This document shows, piece after piece, positions 38,294-52,365 of a DNA stretch of 64,000 nucleotides. Source of the DNA: Trichoplax adhaerens (taxonomy: Eukaryota; Placozoa; Uniplacotomia; Trichoplacea; Trichoplacidae). The stretch lies in contig NW_002060955.1 of the NCBI RefSeq assembly GCF_000150275.1, forward strand, positions 3,282 to 67,281, in the 5' to 3' direction. The notes under the pieces are model-generated. The model made no database searches. It was not told the DNA's origin and saw only the letters and a list, made by a program, of their open reading frames with translations. A program made the position numbers and the translations under genes. Position 1 is the stretch's first letter. Each line of letters begins with the position of its first letter.

Positions 38294-41200
38294 ATGACGG
38301 TGAAAATAAAGAGCTACACGATTAATTTTTCTAAGAATCAAAAAGCCTATTTCCCCGGACAAACAATATCTGGTGTTGTAACTATCGTACTGACTGAATC
38401 AACTCGAATTAAATCCATAAAAATTGGCATTTTTGGAGAAGCCAAGACTCGAATTGCTTACAAATCTGGTGATGATACTAAAACCGCTTATCAGAACCAA
38501 AAATTTCTGGAACATGTTGTGACTGCTTTTACTAGTGGTAAGTTATTTTTCGACACTTTTTTTTCAAAAATTTATACTATAACTTTCCTTATAACTATCC
38601 TTAAGCTACTTTCAGTTTGCTTCTATTTTGCCATAGTACAACATTTTTCGATGGCTTATTAATTTTGTATTGACTATTATTTTCTTAAGTTAAGGTATAG
38701 CAGATTATATCTCTGAAATTTTTTATTAATGAGACTGTAATACCAACCTGATCTAACTATTTTGTAGATATGAGTATGCTTTAGTGAAAATTTAAAGACA
38801 CTGAATTAAATCTGTAAATGTACGCTATTCGAAATGGAATTAAGATATTGTTTCATTTACATTCTTGCTTGATCGTAGAAATGGGTAATCAATTGTAAAT
38901 CTATCTGTACTAATTTCTCATTAATATTTGATTTTACAATAAGATTAGAAGTTACAAATTATCTAAATTCTTAATTACTTTATGTATTGACCGTATAGAT
39001 TAAATTTTGATACGGTTTAGCTTACATAAATTGCCATTTTGTAATGTGTTGAAATGGCAACATAGTATTAGACCAGAATTATATTTATTCTGATACCATG
39101 AAAGCAAGTAATTTCGATTCCATTCAACAGAGACCTTAAACATCTGTCTTCTGAAATGTTTACTAGATCGTAACGACAAGAATCTTGAGAATCATCTTTT
39201 ACTTGCTGGACAATATCGTTATCCATTCGCATTTCGGTTACCAACGTCTGATATTCTTCCATCAACTTTTGAGTCTATCCAACCGGGCAACTCTATTCGT
39301 TATTTAGTCGAATCATGGATAGAGTTACCGCTTAGAGTGCCCCCAATATGCAAGAAACCATTCACATTTCTTCAAGTAATTGATTGTAATGCACCTAACT
39401 TTGTGGTAAGTTATTTCAAAAGTAAAATTATATTTAACAATTGCTATCCATAATTACCTAAAATTTTTTCATTCACTAATACCAACAATGATACTACTTA
39501 GTCATTATTACCTACTAGTAAGTCATTGTCAGTTTAGATAATGAAGCTCTAAAATTCTTAATATTAACTATATCAAACTGTTGAGAGTAATTTACACCAG
39601 CTTACTAAGATTATAGAAAAGCGATTACTAGTTTATCATGCAATTTATGAAAGCAATTTTTACATGTTAGCAGTAGTCATATTTATTTATGATGTGAATC
39701 ATTCTTTCCATAACGTTATAAATTAGGAACCTCCGCTACCGCTAGAGAATGAAAAAAGCATATGTTGTTGGTGTTGCCAGTCAGGACCACTTATTATTCG
39801 AGCAGCAATCGACAAAAAAGCTTTTGTGCCTGGGGAAAAAGTAACTCTATTAACAGCTGAAATTGAAAATTATACAGACAGAAATATGAATGGAATAGCA
39901 ATTTCCTTACTACAAATGGTTACTCGAAGAGCGAAAGGTATATTATCTACAGTATTATTGAATGAAGTAATAGCTAATTAGTTAATTAAAGATTAGTGGA
40001 AATACCTGAATATGCGTATTTATTGCATAATAGCGTTGTTGAGATGTATTTAAATTTTATGCCGAATTAGTAATTAATGCGAATTATTGTTAGGTCATGT
40101 TCGCGTGGAACAGAAATCTTACGCTTCCTTAGCACAATCCGAAACTATTAAACAGGGTTGCAGCTTTACTTGGAATGATAAAAGTATCACTATTCCTTGT
40201 CTACCCCCTACAAACTCATTATCAAATATTTTGAAAGTAGAATACTTCATAAAGGTTAAATTTGTCGAAATATATCTTTAAATTATTAAACGTAATTTGA
40301 ATGGTTTAACATCAAATTATCGAACTATTAAAAAAGTGATAGAATATTTCATTTCTCAGGAAAAATTTAAGATTAACTTCAAACTTGTTATTATAATACC
40401 ATATGTATAGGTTGAAGTGATAGTTCCTTTTGGGTTAAATTTAGAAGTTCGATTTTCAATCGAAATAGGAACAATTCCCAGACGTGAATTGTTAAATAGT
40501 GTCGATAAACATGAGCAGCAACCCACAGAAGATGATTCAAAGGAGCAACAAAATTCTGCGAAGACTGATAATCCAGCATTGGATCTCTCTTTACCCGAAG
40601 CACAGAAGATTAGTGTCTTACCTCGACTTAGTGAGTTAAGTCCAGAGACAAACGAGAGACGTTCAACGATTTCATTCAAACGTCTACCGCCGATAGAATC
40701 ATCAGTTTCTGCACCGGGCTCAAGAAAATCTTCTATTGGTTAGTAAAAGCAATATCTTAATTTATACCAAAAAGATTAAAAGAAAATTAGCTACAGCTTT
40801 TGTTTAATCATTAAAAATCAATCTATTTCCCTTCTATATGAATTTGGTGTAATAAAATCCCATCTTCTATCTTTAATTCGAACGCAAACACATTACTTCT
40901 CTATACTTTAATGCATTTGTTACTGTGAAATATCAAATCTATAATACGCTCAAGGGATATTGATAAAAAAAGCATGCGTAATCCAAGCTAAATTTCTATT
41001 TATCAAAATCTGTGGATACCTTGCAATAATATAATTTATGTTCTATCTCGAAAACAATTAAAAGATGAAAAAATCTTTTCAAATTTCACGGTTATATTCT
41101 ATTCTCTATTTCCTCCCTTTTTGAAATCATTTTAATTCTAGTAGCTATATCTATATTATATTGTATGAGAAACCTGTAGTACAATAGAATAGAGAAGGAT

Positions 41201-41719
41201 ATGCTTTCAAATCCTAGTCAAAGAGTTTCACTTTTCGAAATTTTGTACCAATAATAAACTGAACTGGTATAGTACAGTAAACTACGAGAGAAATACTAGA
41301 GAAGTACCAGTTACTTCATAAGGTAGATATAAAACTGAATAAGAATTTTACTTCAAATTCTCAGTATTTGATAGCTTATGCAGAAGCCACAATAATAACT
41401 AAAATACGATAAAAAATATTGTTCGCTTTAAATAACCTAAGATGTTGCATATTTTTAATAAAATTTAAGGTATTGTAAAGAAGAAGGATAAAATATAATA
41501 ATAGAAAATTTTTATCATTATTTATAAATAGATGCTACACATGAACAACAACAAGAACTTGCTGATACCGTTACAAACTTAAGTCTTCCTAATAGAAATT
41601 GTGTTGAAGGTCATGTTGATTTAAAGACTGAAAGATTTCCCGACTGTGAATTAGTTGGTGATTCTTCTTATACTCCGCAGTATCCATATTACAATCCGGT
41701 AAAATCACATAAAGTCTAA
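38294..41719 (+). CDS. Alpha-arrestin (ARRDC-like), six exons, tail without PPxY
   Basis: Exons: 38294-38537, 39167-39405, 39727-39937, 40094-40254, 40411-40738 and 41532-41719, phases 1-0-1-0-1, giving 456 aa. The N-sandwich has AYFPGQTISGVVTIVL and IGIFGEAKTRIAYKSG, then LAGQYRYPFAFRLP and PGNSIRYLVESWIELP. The C-sandwich starts with the family hallmark ICCWCCQSGPLIIRAAIDK and VPGEKV, followed by CLPPTNSLSNILKVEYFIK. Exon 5 gives VEVIVPFGLNLEVRF, then a charged Ser/Gln/Glu-rich linker. Exon 6 ends TPQYPYYNPVKSHKV. The CCWCC-SGP string matches vertebrate ARRDC proteins (family knowledge). No PPxY is present; LPPIES in the linker is the nearest Pro-Pro site. The donors of exons 4 (GTTAAA) and 5 (GTTAGT) are non-optimal. 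Expected role: membrane-associated trafficking adaptor. Confidence 0.88.
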
Positions 41720-44700
41720 AAGAAAGGTTTAAATATTATATATTAAAGATGAAGGGTAATTTCGCTGATATAGTCAGCCAGATCATTGATATCCTGCTAT
41801 TGATTTTAGCCTGTGGATACTTTATTGATTGTCTTTGTTTAATCAAATAGTTATTATCGGATTTAGTACCACTAATACAACTCAAATATGAATCGATTTC
41901 GAGAAAGCAATTCCAACTAGCTTACGTTAATACTGCTATAATTCAATCAAAATCCTTTCATCAAGAAAACAGTTATATTGTTTCGTTACTTCCTTATAAA
42001 ATCCATACGTTTATTCATTTGATTAATTATCTAATAAATTTATACGACAAATAATGAATAGAGATGTTTATTAGATTAAAATTGAAAAGATTTAATTTCT
42101 ATCAATTTTATACCGTTGCTAGAAGATTGATTCTAGGATATAAAATCAGTACAAACGGAATTCCAGTGTCTTATGTAGTGCTTTAACTTAATCAACTGAA
42201 TATATTATTATATAATTAATTCAAGACAGAAAATTTTAAATTTACCCGCTATCCATTCTACATTTTGGTAAAACAAAACTGTATTTAACGATCTATTCAA
42301 ATAATAGCTAGCTTGTTAGATTAATTATCTTATTCAACATTACCTATAGATTATGCAAATTTGTGTACATGAATATTTTGGCAGTTAAGACAGAAGCACT
42401 TTCTTGATGCTATACTTCTTTAAAGTATACGAAGTGAATTAAATATATCTGTATTAAAATTCTGTGACATTGTTCAAAAAATTTTTAATTTGCAGTTGAT
42501 ATTTGTAAATGACGTTCCAAAGTCAAGTTTATGCTATACTACGTGTTTTCTAAGACATATGTAAATAGCAGTATTAAATTTATATAATGATAATTTTTGT
42601 GATTATTAGTACACGTTATGAAAAGAATGATTTCATCTGAATTATTAAACTGGAGTTTGTAGATTAAATAACTTTACCAGATAGAATTTTTATTGCTCAT
42701 TACAGCCTAATATCATAGCTTACGGTAGCTTTGGGCTATCCGTTTATGTTATGTTATGCAGAACTTATCTAAAATAACACTTCATGACAGATGGGAAAAA
42801 TTGTTTCAGTCAATGATGCACTGAGGTACAAATTGATAATGAAGGATCTTGTACCACAGAATGACTAAATAAAAACATTGAAGTACGCCATTAAGAGTTT
42901 TATTCTTACGATCTCATCTAGTTATTGCTCCTACTAGCTTGATTACACATTCAATGTGGAAATGAGCTGTTCTACAAAATGGTTTGCCTAAAAATGCAAA
43001 CATTTTACCAAACAGCCAATACAGGTGCAACTAAGTAATACAGTATCTTGGTTACTATTAAATCTAAATTATCGTGAAGGTGATTTCATACGTTACATTT
43101 CTCTCCCTATTTTCGAACTACTATACACGTATGTACCATTTGCTTATAAACCCCTTGTTTTATTCGGTATTCAAATAGATTTATATTTATTATCATTTCT
43201 ATTTACTAGTACGGATAAAGATGCATATTCCGCTTGTAATCTCCTTCTTTCTAGAGAAGCTTTTGCTATTTGAGCTATTGCGCGTAATTTGTGTTATTGA
43301 TAAAAGGTGGTCTATTTGTGTTGCATACCATACGTATTCTGACACAATCACATTTTTGTGGGTATGGAGATACGCAGTCAAGTCAATCTAAGCTAGTCTT
43401 GCAATTAACAGCATGTAGGAGTCAAAATTTATTTTAAAGAGGTTTGGACTACGGAGAGAGTACCAGTACAACACTACAACACCTTTTAGATGTTCCTCGA
43501 CTAGCACTCCATTGAAATTATTGAAACCGCTCTGCAACTTCGTTTTGATTATGTTTGTATAACGAAGAATGTATAATTCATTTTTAAGCAATCACGCCAT
43601 CACCGTACTAAACTGCTATGATTAAGTGAACTTCAACACTAAATCAAGAAGTACAGTTTCTTGTCAATTTTACTGTATTACCTATGTTCGGTTCGTCTAA
43701 CGTCTACCAAGGACTATCTGATTATCTGAATTATTAGAGTAAAATTCACGTTTGTATAATATAATTCGTAACAGAATACTTTTTAGCTAGACAATCACAT
43801 CTTGCCAGTGCAGACGCAAACAGTTTAAACGATTCTCCGAAAATCTTGGATCGTAATCTAAGCTATAGTCGGGGCTGCACTACAACTACTAATGTACAAT
43901 ATCAACACCAAGCTTTATCAGATCGACATCATATCGATACAGTAATTTTGTTGATTGCCCAAAGTGGCCCTGTCGATCCTGTAGCTAAATGGCAGAAAAA
44001 GCAATTGCACTCCTATCGCCAGTTTCGAAAGAAAGGATATATTAACTGTGACAGTATGGATTATTTTACACGCTCGTCGAATACAGTACTGTACCTTAGT
44101 GGCGCAGCGTATACTTTCCGCACTTCTGTCCAGCAGTTGCATACAGTACAACGTACTGTAAAGTGGGCAGTATGGTACTGTACTGTACTGCACAGTACTG
44201 TACTGGAGTTCATAGCACCCATAATGGCATTTTTGTTTTTGACCTCCATCAGGTAGAAGTCATAGAACCATGGCGGATTTTACTCCACCTGCATGATTAG
44301 AACGATCAGAACTGCTGCAGAGGCAAAAGAAATGACTCGTTTTTGCTTGTGTGATAAAACAATGTACAGTATACAGTATTGCTAGCAGTTCATTTCATTC
44401 AGTATCCAATGATAGACAATCCATTTAACGTTAGTCCGTGACCGATTGCAGCACTGTCTCTACAGACTGTCAAGTGGACAGTAAACGTATTGGACAAAAT
44501 GCATCACGTTCTATACAAGACATACAGGCTGGCATGATAGTATACCTTACTATACAGTACGGCAATCGGTGACTGTCAGTCCATTATTTGACTTCCAGTC
44601 ATAGCAATAGTGAAAGGAAGAAAACCCACCAGGATAAACATTTCCTTGCATGGTGGGTGAGAGTAATAGCAAATCTTTTACATCGCAGCGTTGTCATTTT

Positions 44701-44934
44701 GTGTTGTAACTGGGATCACTTGCCATTCCATCATTGGGTAACAATCGTCAATGTTATTTCGTTGTTAACCTTTTAAATTGGCTGAATAAGGACTCCCTTG
44801 AGTGGTCCTATTACTATCCTTTCGTTTGCAAAGTTAGACTTCTCGTTGAGGTCGCAACAACTACCTCATTACAAAGTGCATTCGAAACTTTTACTCTACA
44901 ACAACTATACGTTATCGCTATTGGATATATCGGC
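41720..44934. other. Intergenic with GTAC palindrome patch near 44.1 kb
   Basis: No gene supported. A 136-codon ORF (43846-44256) overlaps a patch of TACTGTAC/CAGTACTG palindromes and has antisense ORFs through the same patch, so it is treated as chance. Several other 60-82 codon ORFs lack motifs. Confidence 0.45.
44090..44215. repeat. Patch of GTACTGTAC/CAGTACTG palindromic repeats
   Basis: Repeated 'acagtactgtac', 'tacagtacaacgtactg' and 'tactgtactgtactgcacagtactgtactgg' type strings within about 130 bp, followed by more scattered 'tacagtat' motifs to 44570. The same motif family recurs near 52.2-52.9 kb and singly elsewhere. The DNA can fold back on itself. Confidence 0.75.
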
Positions 44935-47900
44935 ATGCCAACGATACTGTCTTTCGTAGTCAATATTGAGAAAGATCCTCCCATCTTCTTTCCTGGTCAA
45001 ACCGTTGTCGGCACCATCACCTTGATTTTGACCAAAGCAATCAAGCTAAAAGCGGTGAAGGTGCATATGTACGGTGGTGCTTGCACTCATATACGCTACA
45101 AAGATGGTAATGAAACCAAGATATTATATGACGAAGAAAAAGTAATCGATAAAATGGTAACACTATTTGGTCCAGGTATGTCAATAATGAAGTCTGCTTG
45201 TAAATAAGTTATTCTGCCTGTGTATTGAGTGCTGTGAAATGATGCTGATCGCTAAACCAATAAATAGAATAGGAAAAAACCAATCTTTTACAGCATACGA
45301 GTATACGACTTTTTGCTCCTTGTCATGTACGCAACATATTATTTTTTTTTACCGGTAGTGATGCAATACGGCAAATCTACAGTATTGCTGAAATCGATCA
45401 TGATTCGTACTTTCAGAGCAATTGGCGTACTTACTGCTTTCAACAAACCGTCTACTATCCAGTAAGCATAACTACGAAACACAGGAAGATTGCATGATCG
45501 ACTCTTTTTATGTTATCACGCACTGACAATGTACATTTACTTTTCAAAACAATTCTCGTATTTTGTCTATTGATTGCCGCTCTCTTCAACATAAAATAGG
45601 TAGTGTTGAAGTTAAAAGTTAGCAGATCATTTTAAAGTTAGAGTTACCAAGAACTTGTTGTAGTAAGAATCTATATATTCGATAATAGACAGAGCAGACA
45701 CCCTCTTTCTAAATTTTAGATTGGAGTACATTATCTATTGTTTCATCGTAACGTTAATTGGGCTCTGCCACAAAGATAGATGTGAGTGCAGCAAGTATTA
45801 TGCAGTAGTTAGCTATAGAAACTATTTTTCCTTTAATATAAAGCTTTATCAACGTTTTGTCTTGAATCGAACGCGCTTTAAACTTGGCCAAATTTAAACT
45901 TACATCGATGGCGTCTTAGCCTGATGAGATTACAATATCTCTATCGAAATTATTTTCAAAGCTTACGTTATGTAAAAGAGCATAGTGTCGCTGATATCCT
46001 TTCATCAACATTGACGTATTTACAGTATAAAGGGTATTTTATTTATTCGCCCCCAAACACTAAATAACGAACTTTTTGAAGTATTGCAATATAGATCATC
46101 AAAACACTCAGGAAATCCTTTTTCTACAGCAATATCGTTTTATTGCTGTACATTTCTTGACCAAAATCATTGATCCTTTCCTGTAATGAAGGTCTTGTTC
46201 TTATAGCATTGTTTACTATTGTCCAGTTGATGTGTACATTTGTTTTGTATTAATCGCATGGAACCGTATAAGCATTAGTTATCATTTATATGGATTATTT
46301 TCCGATACTAAACTGAATTACATTGTTAACTGGCATAGCATGAATCCCGTCATCAACAAATTTCTGCACTAGAACGATTATCACATGCAAGGCGAGCACT
46401 ACAATTTCATAGTCGGCAATTTACTATGTAATCAATTTCAATCCTATCATAATAACTGTGTGGCGTGTAACCAATATGGATTCACGAGGCTACACAATAC
46501 TGCATTATTTGAATGGCCGTATAACGCTGATCGGTTTCGCTGAATTATTTCATTATTGGTGGCAATGAAATACTGTTATATAAGAAATGCAACGGTACAA
46601 AATACTCGTAAATCACTCTTAGCCTTATGATAATTGATGCTCTATTGTGAATGAGCAGAATACATAACCATTTTCTATGACAGTAGTTCATGCTTCATGC
46701 CATTATTTAAACGTTAGCTTAATCACTCTTTACCGGCCACAATTTTCCATGAACTATTGAACAATTTTAGGGTTGTTAATTCATCTTGCATAGTCCGCGT
46801 ATCAAAGGCTAATTAAATTTTAGCGATGTGATTCCTGGTGTTATTGTGCTAATGAAGTCAATTTCGGTAGCAGAACATCTTCAACTGCAAATGTTACTGC
46901 ATAATTAAAATGACACGTTGCAAAAATTGGATTGATTGATTTTATTGATACATGGCAATTTTAAACTGTAATCATGTATCTGTTACGGCTAAAGTCGGTA
47001 ATGCAGCCATTAGCGATATTGGCTAGCCAGTTTGATTCTAATTCCTGTAAATTAAGGATAGTACTCAGCATTAGAAGGGTGAAGGTTTTGGTGTGGACTG
47101 TTTACGTATATTATCACCAATGATGACTAGTTACTAAGTTATAATAATATGCATCATTTACTGGTAAATGCAATGACGATGACGATCCAGTAGAGAAGTG
47201 CGAATTCGCGCAAGCACTAATACTCAAAACTTATTGAAGATATAGATTGCATTCTACAGCCTGAGGTGTTATGCGGTTTTGTAGGAAACAATCTGCGACT
47301 AGTAATGCTGCACAATTATGTGGGCCACGTTTTATTCGGCTTCAAAGTTGATTCTACTTGAACAATCAATAAATCAGAAATGCGATATGGATGTAAATGT
47401 AAAACTGTAGTTAGTAAACGGTTTTGCTTTGACTAACTATATTATAATTAACCTTTAACGAATAGAGCAACGTGAAAATGAACAGTATCCAGTAATGCCT
47501 GAAGGACGCTACGATTACAAATTTAGTTTTAAATTACCGAAAACTAAACTGCCATCGACTTATGAAGGTATGAAGGGTAATTATATTCGTTATTTCGTCG
47601 AAGCTTCTATTCACGTTCCATGGAAAAAGTACGAACCTAAAGCACGAAAGGCAATTACTGTTCTCGAACTCGTAGATTGCAATAGAATCGATCTGAAGGT
47701 AATGCAATTTTACTCTCTCAGCCAACTAGTATGAAAAGTACATGTTGTTAAACATATTTAAAACGATTTTAATTAATAAATGGATGAAGTATTTGCTAGG
47801 GTCTTGCCAAAATGTTGTCGACAAACTTTGACTAAATAGATATGTTATTTTATTCGTATACTAATGCCAGGGAGCACCGGAACTTCTCGAAAATGAGGTT

Positions 47901-49355
47901 GTCTTGTGTTGTTGGTGTTGCGCATCAGGTCCTATAAAATTAACTGGTCGGATTGATAAAAAGGCTGTGTGCTCAGGTGAAGATCTTGTACTGATAAAAG
48001 CTGAAGTTGATAATTGTTCTAGTAGAACGTTACATGGCATCAAAATTGACTTTAAGAAAATTGTCAGGACAAAGGCCTCGGGTAAGCCACTGCATAGCAA
48101 GTATCTTATGAATTAAAGTTATTATGTTAGCGATTCTTGAAAAATATTTACGTAAGGCGTATACCAGTAATTGAATTTGAAATGGAATAAGGCAATGAAT
48201 TGCTTTATATATTTAAATGGAATGATAAAATGTTTTTGTCTCCCTCTTCATCATGCTGCAAAGGCCACAAAAGTATTGATGAGAAATCATACTGTAAGAT
48301 GTCTTTTGATGAAGCCGTAGAGCCGCATAGAAAGCTTATGTTTGAAAATATCAAGATCAATATTCCATGTATTGCTCCAACGAATACCTTATCGAAAATT
48401 TTGAAAGTAGAATATGTTTTGCGGGTAAGTGATCTACTTAGCAATGCAATAATTCGCGGAATAGCCAATATTCCTATCAATCCTTAAAGAATAACAAGTA
48501 TGTATATATATGCTGTAGTAAATATTCTTAATAGGTGTTTCTTAAATGTTATGGCAATTATCCTTTATTTAGGTTTATGTAAAGGTTCCGATGGAGCCTA
48601 ATCTCACTATAGATCTTCCTGTTATTGTTGGAACTATTCCTATTCGTATAAAAACTGGATTACCCCGGAATGCAGCCGCCGCAGCTGGCCCCAGTATAAG
48701 TAAGTCACCATTGCAAGAATTAGGCCCTTCGCAGTTAGATAATGCAATTACGCCAATAGCAATGAAACAAACTGCTGTTGCTAAAGAGACTAACGCTAAG
48801 CAAGATCCAGCTCCTCCAGTCAACCGAGCTTATCAATCAGTCACAGAAGACTCTTGCATTTATTGCGCCGCAGGTAATTAAATGCATGTATTAATGCCTT
48901 TATTACAATATACAGGTGCATCTATTTAAATTATGATAGGCATACATGCAATATCATCATGTTCTATTATATTTATGGTGTCGTTTATCAGTGTAACTAC
49001 ACGTATTTTTTATCGAATTGTACTTAGGCTATGCACAACTAGGCAACAAATCACAAAATCAGCTACAGACATCGCCTTCGAGTAATTCCTTGCACGATAC
49101 TATCCGCGGTATTGAGAGCTCTTTTATTTCTTAAAAAATTCATAGATCTACTAACTATGCGTATTAATCCTATCATTCGTTAAATTTATATTTTTTTTAT
49201 TTACTATAGATCACTTCGCCGATGCGTCTGATATTCCTCCGCCCACATATGAACCTTGTATAGATGGCACGGTTGACATCAAAGGTGGAGATGGCGATTA
49301 CGTTGGTGATACACTTTTTACCCCGTTATATCCAGTTTTTCATCCTGTTACATAA
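44935..49355 (+). CDS. Alpha-arrestin (ARRDC-like) with canonical PPxY tail
   Basis: Exons: 44935-45175, 47466-47698, 47871-48081, 48264-48424, 48573-48873 and 49210-49355, phases 1-0-1-0-1, giving 430 aa. The ATG at 44935 (MPTILSF) is chosen because it aligns with the other genes' first strand; an in-frame ATG at 44734 would add 67 residues with no family match. The N-sandwich has FFPGQTVVGTITLIL, EGRYDYKFSFKLP and LPSTYEGMKGNYIRY. The C-sandwich has LCCWCCASGPIKLTGRIDK, then IPCIAPTNTLSKILKVEYVLR and IDLPVIVGTIPIRI. Exon 6 encodes IPPPTYEPC, whose PPTY is a PPxY motif bound by WW domains of NEDD4-type E3 ligases, and ends TPLYPVFHPVT. This is the most typical ARRDC gene of the six, so ligase recruitment to membrane cargo is the likeliest role. 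Intron 1 is 2.3 kb; a possible alternative donor lies at about 48703 (GTAAGT). Confidence 0.9.
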
Positions 49356-51149
49356 TGGAAGAGATTGCTTATCCTTCGTCTGCAAATTCGTGTTGCAAAA
49401 TTCAAATACAATCTATCGCAATTCAATTTAAATTACTAGGCTTGGAGTCATTTGAAAATTATGAATTTCGTATGGTTGACCATGAAAAAGGAAACTGTTA
49501 CGCGTAGCGTTCTCGAATTAAATTAATGTTCTTTATGGTCGCTGCTATTTCGGAAAGAATTTCCGTTTGTATTCTTGTAAGCAGTGATTCAAGGAAAAGC
49601 TTTTTTATTATAGCGGAATATAATGTAGGTAAAGTGATACTAAAAGCCTTTTAATGCATATATCTAATACATAAACTTAGAGCCATCCCTCCGATCAAAG
49701 TATTTTACGATTTACGCTATATGTATGTTATCATGAAGTGGTAATTAAGTTGTCACAGATTATATGAAATACATTGACGGTATTGGTACTGTTTTTGTAC
49801 AATTTGTCGTGTATATTAAGCTCCAGGTTGCATGTTCTTTACTAAAATTGCCTCAGTATTTGTTACTAGTGTCCATTATAAAATTTCTTGTTGCAGGCTA
49901 GTGCTGAATGTCTAAAATTGGCACTAATTAATGACTATTGCTCCGCACGGTTATAATTTGATGCTAGAGACATTTATCAATGTTTTCAACCACTAAATTC
50001 TATGGGCATAAGAATTATTACTGCAAGCGTTGACATACTGTACAGTACTAGCTCCGTCGATACTTACAATATATATAAAATGATACATATCTGTAATGAT
50101 ATAATGTATATCTAATTATACGATTATTGTGTACATGAGTATATTTCACTATTTGAAAGCATAATTGTTGTTTTTTTACAATATTCACATAGCGTTCTTT
50201 TGATTTCATTATATTAATGTTAAGAAAACAGCTGTACAGTGTACAGTACATGCTTTAATTTCTGCTAGAAACGATGTTTTGGTTATCATATACAGTATAA
50301 CCTATGTCATTGTAGACACTACGACAGAAGTAAGAAAACTTAAATATTTGTAACTATGATAATAACTGTTGAAAATTTCAATTTGTAATGGAGTAGACTG
50401 ATGAGACTTTCTTTACTTTGTAAATGCATAACATATTGATGTCGTCATTATTCACAATGTAAATGCCTGAATAGTTTTAACTCTTTCGAATTTATGTCAT
50501 AAAGGCATAAGTATGTTCGTACACCGTATCGTTGTTAGGATTAATTCGTAACGATGATTTGGTATTATCGGAGTGATGCTTTGCTTATGATATCGTATTA
50601 ATTGATTAATTAAAGCGCATTTGTACTGTACTAGAGAGATGTTCGAAATTCTTACATCTCGATATCTCCATGACAATTACGTACTGCGTGATTCATTGCG
50701 TCTAAAAAAGTAGATAGAATTCTTCTCTTCATGGTGTACTCGACGCAATATGAGTACATTGTCGACTGTCACGCTACCCCTGTCGCGACGAGTACTGTTA
50801 TACTTGTATATATATAGATTGTTAGCAACTAGTGAGATACCTAATTTATAAGAGTACTCCAAGGTCAGATCGTGTTCTGATCATGGTAAATTTTATGTTG
50901 TATGCGTGCTCTAACTTATTTTCAAGTAGAGCTTGAAGTCATACTAATATCGATATAAGAATATACTATACGACAAGTGAAATTGTCTATCCGTATTAAT
51001 ACCCATAGACAAGTATATGCTGTAGCTACTCGCGAATTGATAGGAGTTACGAAAGCGAGTTACTTTTGAAATAAAGAGAGTTCTAGTTTCGATATTCGTG
51101 GAGACTGGTGTCTGCTTAAATGCCATTGGAAGCAGTTTCTATGATACAA
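49356..51149. other. Intergenic, no gene seen
   Basis: AT-rich sequence with scattered 'tgtacagtac' motifs (for example 50040-50050 and 50231-50250). ORFs of 60-67 codons carry no motif. Confidence 0.45.
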
Positions 51150-52100
51150 AAAGTGATTGCGATATCAGCATAGGGTACGTGTGCATTACGCCGTAAGTAG
51201 AGCTATTCGCCATTCTCGAAGACTGCACAAACAAACACCCTGGTCTGGGCTATAGAAATGGAATTGTGGCAGTGTTATATGCTGTATGAGAGTAAAAATA
51301 TCTATGTTAGGATAATTCTGTTAGCCTGTCCTTATTTTAGTTGACTTCTAAGTTATGACTCATGAACTATTGAGGACGAGTATATAAACGCAATATAAAG
51401 TGTAATAACGTTATCTCTTACACTGAGTGTTTAACGTAAAATACGAAGCGTCCAAGTCTTTGTGTAGTTTGCTAGTAGAGTAAAAGTGTTCCTAATAGTA
51501 AAGAAGTCGTTCCTTGATACGTGGTTCAAGGAATTGACTTATAGATCGTACATTACGTTATCTTGTTGCAAAGCTGTTTGTGGCAGGAATGTAGATCATA
51601 ACTGTACATTCTCCATAATCTACAATATGAAAACTGTATGAGTTTTCTTTCTTAATCTTTCAGATCGTTAGAGTAAGTTTCATTTCATTTGGATGGATTG
51701 TGAATAGAATTAAGAATATCCATATTATTAATATCATAAGTGATTGCAATATTAGCCTACTGTACGTGTGCATCACACCGTACGTATCACTATCCACCAT
51801 TCTTGAAGACAGCACAACTACCCTGGTCTGGGCTGTAGAAATGGAATGTAGACCATCATTGCACAGTACATTCTCCATAATCTACAGTACAGTATGAAAG
51901 CTGTAAGTGTTTACTTTCTTCAGCTTTCAGATCGTTAGAGTAAGTCTCACTTCCTAAGCACCTTGGTCTGGGCTATTGAAATGGAATGTGGACCTTATTC
52001 ACTGTATATTCTCCACAATCGACAGTATGAAAGCTGTCAGTGTTTTCTTTCTTAATCTTTCAGAGCGTTGAAATAAGTTTCATTTCCTTGGGAACTAGAC
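51150..52100. repeat. Diverged tandem/segmental duplications
   Basis: A block at about 51150-51275 ('agtgattgcgatatcagc' through 'ctggtctgggctatagaaatgg') recurs at about 51738-51855. A second block ('attctccataatctac', then 'ctttcagatcgttagagtaagt') occurs at about 51597-51690, 51865-51955 and 52003-52095. The 'tggtctgggct' element also precedes the last copy at about 51961. The copies differ by about 10-20 percent. No coding function is apparent. Confidence 0.75.
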
Positions 52101-52224
52101 CGAGTTATGGGGACAGCTAATTATAGACATGATAGAATTTAGAATGTCAACAAGAATAATGATGAATATATGATATAAAATATCGATAAGCGTGATCCTT
52201 TTACAAAACTCTGCGCTTTACATT

Positions 52225-52345
52225 GCCGTACTGTACTGCACACTGTACAGTACTGTATAGTAGTTTTAGTACAGTATTGTACAGTACATTGTATTCATTT
52301 ATTCTAGTGTACTGTACACTGTACAGTACAGTGCGACGATAGTGC
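52225..52345. repeat. Dense GTACTGTAC/GTACAGTAC palindromes
   Basis: Includes an almost perfect inverted repeat at 52309-52329: 10-bp arms GTACTGTACA and TGTACAGTAC around a single C. Several overlapping 'tgtacagtactgta' copies lie nearby. It adjoins the tandem repeat that starts at about 52366. Confidence 0.8.
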
Positions 52346-52365
52346 TGACGCACTCACACTATTGA

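Noticed and set aside
43846-44256. 136-codon plus ORF
   Set aside because: It overlaps palindromic repeats, two antisense ORFs cover the same span, and the composition is low-complexity in its second half. It shows no domain pattern.
44734-44934. N-terminal extension of the alpha-arrestin gene at 44935
   Set aside because: The 67 added residues have no counterpart in the other five copies, whose starts align with the ATG at 44935.
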